Shown one piece after another: positions 6,362-6,533 of a stretch of DNA of 6,533 bases. The DNA lies in contig CAIYOL010000163.1 in NCBI GenBank assembly GCA_903927855.1, positions 1 to 6,533 of the forward strand, given 5' to 3'. Position numbers and translations under genes: made by a program. Within the stretch, counting starts at the first letter, position 1, and each line of letters begins with the position of its first letter. The notes under the pieces were generated by a model that saw only the letters and a list, made by a program, of their open reading frames with translations, had not been told where the DNA came from and searched no databases. This DNA is from an uncultured Planctomycetota bacterium. Its GTDB lineage: Bacteria; Planctomycetota; Phycisphaerae; Sedimentisphaerales; Anaerobacaceae.

Positions 6362-6533
6362 ATAATACCTCCCTGATTTACTCGCTGGAACAATGCCTCC
6401 TCCAACTTCATTAGATACAACATAAATTATTTTATTTCTTAAGGTACTTATTTTACGTAAAAATAAACTTATATTTTCAATGATTTCCTCATCCCTCTTT
6501 TTGATATACATAAGATTGGATACATACACACCC
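6071..6533 (-). CDS. Chimeric ORF: internal CobU-like segment joined to the C-terminal tail of an S41 protease (5' end outside window)
   Basis: The frame is open to the window edge and ends with TAG 18 bases before lysS. It gives 153 residues, counting from the Gly codon at 6532. Residues 1-57 resemble the middle of adenosylcobinamide kinase/guanylyltransferase (CobU): VYVSNLM, then IIYVVSNEVGGGIVPASKSGRY. Residues 58-153 resemble the end of planctomycete-style carboxyl-terminal processing proteases (S41): YYLPSGQRV, DWGVGPDIEVKLRSDE, VQRDNDVLV and ADPQLAVGLLVVESKL. Neither family normally contains the other. Neither part looks functional alone: CobU loses its C-terminus and the protease tail lacks the PDZ domain and the catalytic Ser/Lys. 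A GTG at 6529 could be read as a start but lies inside the CobU-like motif, so the gene almost certainly begins outside the window. Base composition changes at the same place. It may be a real fusion/deletion scar or an assembly chimera. Confidence 0.6.
   Translation of the reverse strand, partial: GVYVSNLMYIKKRDEEIIENISLFLRKISTLRNKIIYVVSNEVGGGIVPASKSGRYYYLPSGQRVKSQDEAKKEGKEDWGVGPDIEVKLRSDEIKKMFDVQRDNDVLVKADHNKEAAPLKRHTIEESLSADPQLAVGLLVVESKLIQVSSEIH
6362..6533 (-). pseudogene. cobU: Internal fragment of adenosylcobinamide kinase/guanylyltransferase (CobU-like), AT-rich
   Basis: The segment VYVSNLM matches the CobU block that usually reads as DC-x-T-x-W-(L/V)-(S/T)-N-L, and VVSNEVGGGIVP matches the highly conserved VSNEVGxGIVP of the family. 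The spacing between them, about 35 residues, is right for CobU. The family block after it (RxFRDxxGxxNQ) is missing and replaced by the protease tail. CobU phosphorylates adenosylcobinamide and attaches GMP in cobalamin assembly. GC is 52/173 over 6361-6533 by hand count, well below the rest of the window, with codons such as TTA, ATA and AGA. Confidence 0.55.

Noticed and set aside
6071..6529. A complete small gene starting at the GTG at 6529
   Set aside because: The GTG is a valine codon inside the CobU-like motif VYVSNLM, the frame stays open to the window edge, and no ribosome site precedes it.

Overview
The window holds one unidirectional gene block, entirely on the minus strand, from a Gram-negative (diderm) bacterium. 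The style of the genes fits a planctomycete-like lineage such as Phycisphaerae/Sedimentisphaerales: a LolCDE-type transporter with two permeases, an S41 protease tail ending in a DPQLAVGLLVV-type motif, intermediate GC, and several genes without a Shine-Dalgarno site. That placement is an inference from protein style; no rRNA or other marker is present.

Read in the direction of transcription (from high to low coordinates), the order is: (1) an odd, 5'-open ORF (6071-6533) whose first part looks like an internal piece of adenosylcobinamide kinase CobU and whose second part is the C-terminal tail of an S41 carboxyl-terminal processing protease; (2) lysS, class II lysyl-tRNA synthetase, with a TTG start (4604-6052); (3) and (4) two related FtsX/LolC/E-type ABC permeases (3271-4587 and 1912-3261); (5) a LolD-type ABC ATPase (1202-1915), whose ATG overlaps the stop of the second permease; (6) a class IV branched-chain aminotransferase-like enzyme (287-1153); (7) the N-terminal 75 codons of a polyprenyl diphosphate synthase, cut by the window start (1-226). 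Gaps are 18, 16, 9, -4, 48 and 60 bases, so genes 2-5 are almost certainly one transcript and genes 6-7 probably belong to it. No internal promoter or terminator was recognised and there is no non-coding stretch over 300 bases.

Functionally, the permease pair and the ATPase would form a LolCDE-like complex that extracts lipoproteins from the inner membrane for transfer to the outer membrane. LysS, the aminotransferase and the prenyl synthase are housekeeping neighbours (translation, branched-chain amino acid metabolism, quinone or lipid-carrier side chain). I found no defence system, mobile element, CRISPR array or RNA gene. The feature most worth checking is the CobU/S41 join near position 6360, where protein family and base composition change together within a few codons: either a real gene fusion or deletion scar, or an assembly/library chimera. 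A second, smaller oddity is a 14-bp tandem-like repeat inside the first permease gene (4229-4263).
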